Position numbers and translations under genes: made by a program
In this document: positions 1 through 5,058 of the stretch, one piece after another
How the letters are laid out: every line of letters starts with the position of its first letter
Numbering within the stretch: the first letter of the stretch is position 1
NCBI GenBank assembly: GCA_001604265.1
Contig: LVBC01000190.1
Location: 1-5,058, forward strand
Direction of reading: 5' to 3'
Length of the DNA: 5,058 nt
Source of the DNA: Spirochaetales bacterium Spiro_01
GTDB taxonomy: Bacteria > Spirochaetota > Spirochaetia > Sphaerochaetales > Sphaerochaetaceae
Notes under the pieces: generated by a model
What the model was told of the DNA's origin: nothing
Databases searched by the model: none
Seen by the model: only the letters and a program-made list of their open reading frames with translations

Positions 1-15
1 TCTCCTATATATATA
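1..15 (-). other. TA-repeat and AGGAG motif just downstream of eno
   Basis: After the eno TAA stop the minus strand continues as five TA steps, then GGAGA at the window edge. The AGGAG motif (1-6 region) looks like a ribosome-binding site for a gene that would begin just outside the window on the same strand, which would put it in an operon with eno. There is no room to see a start codon, so this is only suggestive. No hairpin terminator is visible directly after eno. Confidence 0.25.
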
Positions 16-2755
<2,740 letters not shown>

Positions 2756-2787
2756 ACACCACTCCTTTTTGAGAGAATATGATTGTA

Positions 2788-2815
2788 ACTATATTTTCTA
2801 TTTGACTAGCAACAA
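2788..2815 (-). promoter_or_regulatory. Candidate promoter for the purine permease
   Basis: On the minus strand TATAGT (2793-2788, 5 of 6 to the -10 consensus) is preceded after 16 bases by TTGTTG (2815-2810, 3 of 6 to the -35 consensus). TTGCTA with 19 bases to TACAAT is a weaker alternative. The element overlaps the adeC promoter candidate on the other strand, so both could not be occupied by polymerase at once. Inferred from sequence only. Confidence 0.4.
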
Positions 2816-2831
2816 AATGCAACAATAAAAT
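2802..2831 (+). promoter_or_regulatory. Candidate promoter for adenine deaminase
   Basis: TTGACT (2802-2807, 5 of 6 to the -35 consensus), an 18-base spacer, then TAAAAT (2826-2831, 5 of 6 to the -10 consensus). The start would fall near 2838, giving a leader of about 25 bases up to the ATG. The spacer carries a tandem GCAACAA repeat. This is the best-matching promoter in the gap, but it is not experimentally supported here. Confidence 0.5.
2809..2825 (+). repeat. Tandem direct repeat GCAACAA, 10-base period, in the divergent control region
   Basis: Two perfect copies of GCAACAA (2809-2815 and 2819-2825) are separated by AAT, so their starts are exactly 10 bases apart, about one helical turn. 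The pair fills most of the -35 to -10 spacer of the adeC promoter candidate and covers the -35 of the permease promoter candidate. It could be a regulator binding site, or chance similarity in A-rich DNA. No known purine-regulator box was recognised. Confidence 0.4.
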
Positions 2832-2851
2832 TCAGATAGTGGAAAACTTTC

Positions 2852-2856
2852 GGAGG
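2852..2856 (+). promoter_or_regulatory. Ribosome-binding site that fixes the adeC start
   Basis: GGAGG sits 5 bases before the ATG at 2862. An in-frame GTG at 2856 would overlap this motif and so is an unlikely start; choosing it would add only Met-Asp to the protein. Confidence 0.8.
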
Positions 2857-2861
2857 TGGAT

Positions 2862-4601
2862 ATGAACAAGGAGCTTGCCAGAAGTCTTGTAGATGCGAAT
2901 ATGGGAAGGTGCAATGCCGATCTCTGTCTAGCGAATGTCCAGGTCGTAGATGTCTACAACAAGGAGATATTCAAGGGCGATGTCTTCATCAAGGATGGAT
3001 ACTTCTGCTCCTGCGGCAACAGTACGATCAAGGCGGACAGATATATCGATTGCGGTGGCAAATATCTCGTTCCTGGCTTCATAGATGCACACTGCCACAT
3101 CGAATCAAGCCATCTTTCGCCCTCGGAGTTCTCGGATGCAGTAGTTCCTAGAGGGACCACTACAGTGATCGCAGATCCGCACGAGATATGCAATGTGGCC
3201 GGGCTCGATGGCCTTAGATACATGATAGACTCTGCAAAGGGTGCTCCCCTTTCCATCTTCTATATGTTCCCATCCTGTGTTCCAGCTACCAACTTCGAGA
3301 ATGCCGGAGCGGTGCTTCTCAGGAAGGACATCGAGACGATGATAGATGACGAGAGGATACTCGGACTGGGAGAGATGATGAACTTCCCAGGACTGTTCAT
3401 GGCAGATGAGAAGGTCCTCGACAAGCTGGAGGCCGCATATTCCAGGAAGAAGAACATCGATGGCCACAGTCCGGCAGTGACGGACAATGGTCTTGATGCA
3501 TACACAGCTGCCAGGATCACCACAGATCACGAGTGCGAGACCGTCGAGGATCTGCATGAGAGAGTAAGGAGAGGCATGTATGTCATGCTGAGAGAGGGAA
3601 CAGCCTGCAGGAATGTGCTTGGACTGCTTCCTGGCGTCACAAAGGAGAACTCGTCGAGGATACTCTTCTGCACAGACGACTGCCAGCCTCAGACTATAAT
3701 GACCAAGGGTCATCTCAGCAATGGTGTGAAGCTTGCAATCCAAAACGGTCTCGACCCACTGTATGCAATCTCGATGGCAAGCCTGAATGCAGCTACCTGC
3801 TACAAGCTTGAGGACAGGGGCGCAATCGCACCAGGCCTGAGAGCAGACTGCTTCCTCACAAGCTCACTCGAGAATCTCGATCCGGAGGCTGTCTACATCG
3901 AGGGAAAGCTCGTTGCAGAGAACGGAAGGATACTTGAGAAGGCTCCACATGCTCCACTTGTGGGTGTTGCAGGAAAGATGAATGTGAAGCGTCTTGACAT
4001 TGACATCTTCAAAATGAAGCTGACAAGCGACCATGTTCGCGTCATCAGGATTCTTCCGGGCGGCGTCGTTACAGGGGAGGATGAAGCATACATCAGAAGG
4101 GATAAGGATGGTGACTTCATCCACGATGAGAACGAGGACATTCTCAAGATAGCTGTCATAGAGCGCCACCATGGAACAGGAAATGTCGGTCTAGCACTGA
4201 TAAAGGGCTATGGAATGAAGAAGGGCGCAGTTGCGACCTCGGTCGCCCACGATTCGCATAATATAATAGTAGTAGGAAGCTCGAACGAGGAGATGCTCTG
4301 CGCAGTCGAGGAGCTTGTGAAGCTGGGAGGAGGAATTACAGTCGTCAAGGATGGAAAACTGCTGGGATCTCTGCAGCATGAGATAGCAGGCCTGATGACG
4401 GACAGACCTCTGGACTATGTGAAGGAGAAGCTCGACGAGCTTCATGAGATCGCAGTCAGGGAGATTACGGACAGGACCGACATCGACCCATTCATGACAC
4501 TCTGCTTCATGGCCCTTCCGGTCATTCCGGAGCTGAAGATCACCGATCTGGGACTCTTCGATGTGATGAAGTTCTCACTGGTTCCAGTCGAGAAGGAGTG
4601 A
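2862..4601 (+). CDS. adeC: Adenine deaminase (adenine aminohydrolase, EC 3.5.4.2)
   Basis: Converts adenine to hypoxanthine and ammonia in purine salvage; a cytoplasmic metal-dependent amidohydrolase. The 579-aa protein matches the bacterial AdeC/Ade length (about 570-590) and shows its two-part build. The amidohydrolase core (about 68-350) has GFIDAHCHIESS with His77 and His79 as metal ligands, ADPHEICNV (104-112), Glu171 in LGLGEMMN, His202 in DGHSP, His223 in TTDHE, REGTACRN (244-251), and the FCTDDCQP motif with Asp272-Asp273. The C-terminal adenine-deaminase domain (about 380-575) has the VAHDSHN motif (461-467) and a PVIPELKITD segment near the end. Arg is encoded largely by AGA and AGG. 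It is divergent from a purine permease and followed after 8 bases by a hairpin, so it is probably a single-gene transcript. No missing key residue or frameshift was seen. Other amidohydrolases such as dihydroorotase or cytosine deaminase lack the C-terminal domain. Confidence 0.97.
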   Translation: MNKELARSLVDANMGRCNADLCLANVQVVDVYNKEIFKGDVFIKDGYFCSCGNSTIKADRYIDCGGKYLVPGFIDAHCHIESSHLSPSEFSDAVVPRGTTTVIADPHEICNVAGLDGLRYMIDSAKGAPLSIFYMFPSCVPATNFENAGAVLLRKDIETMIDDERILGLGEMMNFPGLFMADEKVLDKLEAAYSRKKNIDGHSPAVTDNGLDAYTAARITTDHECETVEDLHERVRRGMYVMLREGTACRNVLGLLPGVTKENSSRILFCTDDCQPQTIMTKGHLSNGVKLAIQNGLDPLYAISMASLNAATCYKLEDRGAIAPGLRADCFLTSSLENLDPEAVYIEGKLVAENGRILEKAPHAPLVGVAGKMNVKRLDIDIFKMKLTSDHVRVIRILPGGVVTGEDEAYIRRDKDGDFIHDENEDILKIAVIERHHGTGNVGLALIKGYGMKKGAVATSVAHDSHNIIVVGSSNEEMLCAVEELVKLGGGITVVKDGKLLGSLQHEIAGLMTDRPLDYVKEKLDELHEIAVREITDRTDIDPFMTLCFMALPVIPELKITDLGLFDVMKFSLVPVEKE

Positions 4602-4609
4602 CAATAGTG

Positions 4610-4632
4610 CGCCACTGGAGAGAACGGTGGCG
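4610..4632. terminator. Hairpin between convergent adeC and recX, probable shared terminator
   Basis: CGCCACTG (4610-4617) and CGGTGGCG (4625-4632) form an 8-bp GC-rich stem with one G-T wobble around the 7-base loop GAGAGAA. On the plus strand the tail is TTCTTCTA, fairly U-rich, so it should work best for adeC. On the minus strand the wobble becomes a C-A mismatch and the tail (CACTATTG) is poorer, so termination of recX here would be weaker. It occupies most of the 36-base gap, and its tail overlaps the recX stop codon. Confidence 0.6.
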
Positions 4633-4637
4633 TTCTT

Positions 4638-5048
4638 CTACTCAGTGCAGTTTCTTCCTATTCCCTTTCTGATCAGTGCTCTCTGGGCCTTCTCTGTGCC
4701 CTTCCTCTCCTCGAGTCTTCTCTGGCAGTCGGAGTATATCTCTGCAATCTCCTCCTCATGCTCCTCGAAATACTCATCGAGCACCTCTCTGGCAAGAGAC
4801 TTGGGAACCCCCTTGTCGACAAGACGAAGGAGGAGTATCTGCTTTCCTTCCGGATTCCTTGCCAGCCTCGACCTGATGAAGGCCTCGGCAAACCTCCTGT
4901 CGCTCAGAAAGTCCTGCTCCTGGAGACGGATGACCGCATCCTCTATCTCCGACAGGCTGTGACCCTTCGAGGAAAGCTTGCTTACAAGCTCCCTGACAGT
5001 GTGCTCGCGTCTTGAAAGATAGCCTAGTGCCCTATCGTATGCGTTCAT
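4638..5048 (-). CDS. recX: RecX-family regulatory protein (RecA modulator), possibly partial at its 5' end
   Basis: RecX proteins bind RecA filaments and restrain or tune recombination and the SOS response in the cytoplasm. The 136 aa readable from the ATG at 5048 are all-helical and follow the RecX pattern of repeated three-helix units. Unit 1 is YDRALGYLSRREHTVREL to RLQEQDFLSDRRFAEAF (about 4-57). Unit 2 is IRSRLARNPEGKQILLL to AREVLDEYFEE (58-96). Unit 3 starts EEIAEIYSDCQRRLEERKG (99-117) and reaches KAQRALIRKGI (120-130), but stops at GRNCTE without the usual final helix. Family members are usually about 145-270 aa, so this is short. The ten bases before the ATG are pyrimidine-rich with no Shine-Dalgarno motif, and the frame remains open to the window edge, so the real start may lie outside the window. 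Many Bacillota RecX proteins carry an extra N-terminal region. It converges with adeC. Assignment is good, exact ends less so. Confidence 0.82.
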   Translation of the reverse strand: MNAYDRALGYLSRREHTVRELVSKLSSKGHSLSEIEDAVIRLQEQDFLSDRRFAEAFIRSRLARNPEGKQILLLRLVDKGVPKSLAREVLDEYFEEHEEEIAEIYSDCQRRLEERKGTEKAQRALIRKGIGRNCTE

Positions 5049-5058
5049 GAAGATAAAG

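Noticed and set aside
2756..2861. Possible purine riboswitch upstream of the permease or adeC
   Set aside because: The predicted leaders are too short for a purine aptamer (about 65-70 bases), and no three-way-junction core was recognised on either strand.
3105..3743. 212-codon minus-strand open frame inside adeC
   Set aside because: Lies wholly within a gene with all adenine-deaminase motifs intact; no domain or initiation signal of its own.
4627..4962. Plus-strand open frames opposite recX (111, 85 and 66 codons)
   Set aside because: They overlap a convincing RecX gene, are Ser- and Leu-rich shadows without a ribosome-binding site, and match no family I recognise.

Overview
This is an ordinary bacterial housekeeping window of about 5 kb. 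It holds four protein-coding genes: enolase (eno), an NCS2/AzgA-type purine-base permease, adenine deaminase (adeC/ade), and a RecX-family protein at the right edge that may be partial. Gene density is high and gaps are short (145, 106 and 36 bases). Clear AAGGAG or GGAGG ribosome-binding sites precede three of the four genes. The organism is a bacterium with base composition that looks near-balanced by eye. Arg codons AGA and AGG are common, CGC is also used, and TTA, CTA and TCA codons are rare. The gene content would fit an anaerobic or fermentative member of the Bacillota or Spirochaetota, but the sequence does not settle the phylum.

Layout: eno (16-1311, minus) is followed, in the sense of transcription, by a TA-repeat and an AGGAG motif at the left edge. 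Its upstream gap (1312-1456) holds its own promoter candidates and a hairpin that probably terminates the permease transcript. The permease (1457-2755, minus) is divergent from adeC (2862-4601, plus). The 106-base gap between them carries overlapping, oppositely directed promoter candidates and a short tandem direct repeat. adeC then converges with recX (4638-5048 or beyond, minus) over a 36-base gap that is almost entirely a hairpin.

The divergent permease and adenine deaminase form a coherent purine-salvage pair. The permease would bring in hypoxanthine, guanine or adenine, and the deaminase converts adenine to hypoxanthine plus ammonia. The shared control region suggests coordinated regulation. 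Enolase is the glycolytic 2-phosphoglycerate/phosphoenolpyruvate step, and RecX modulates RecA; neither has an obvious link to the purine genes.

I found no mobile element, CRISPR array, rRNA, tRNA, riboswitch or previously undescribed system. There is no stretch over 300 bases without a gene. The most interesting points are the compact divergent control region with its one-turn direct repeat, the hairpin/promoter overlap before eno, and the short C-terminus and unresolved start of RecX.
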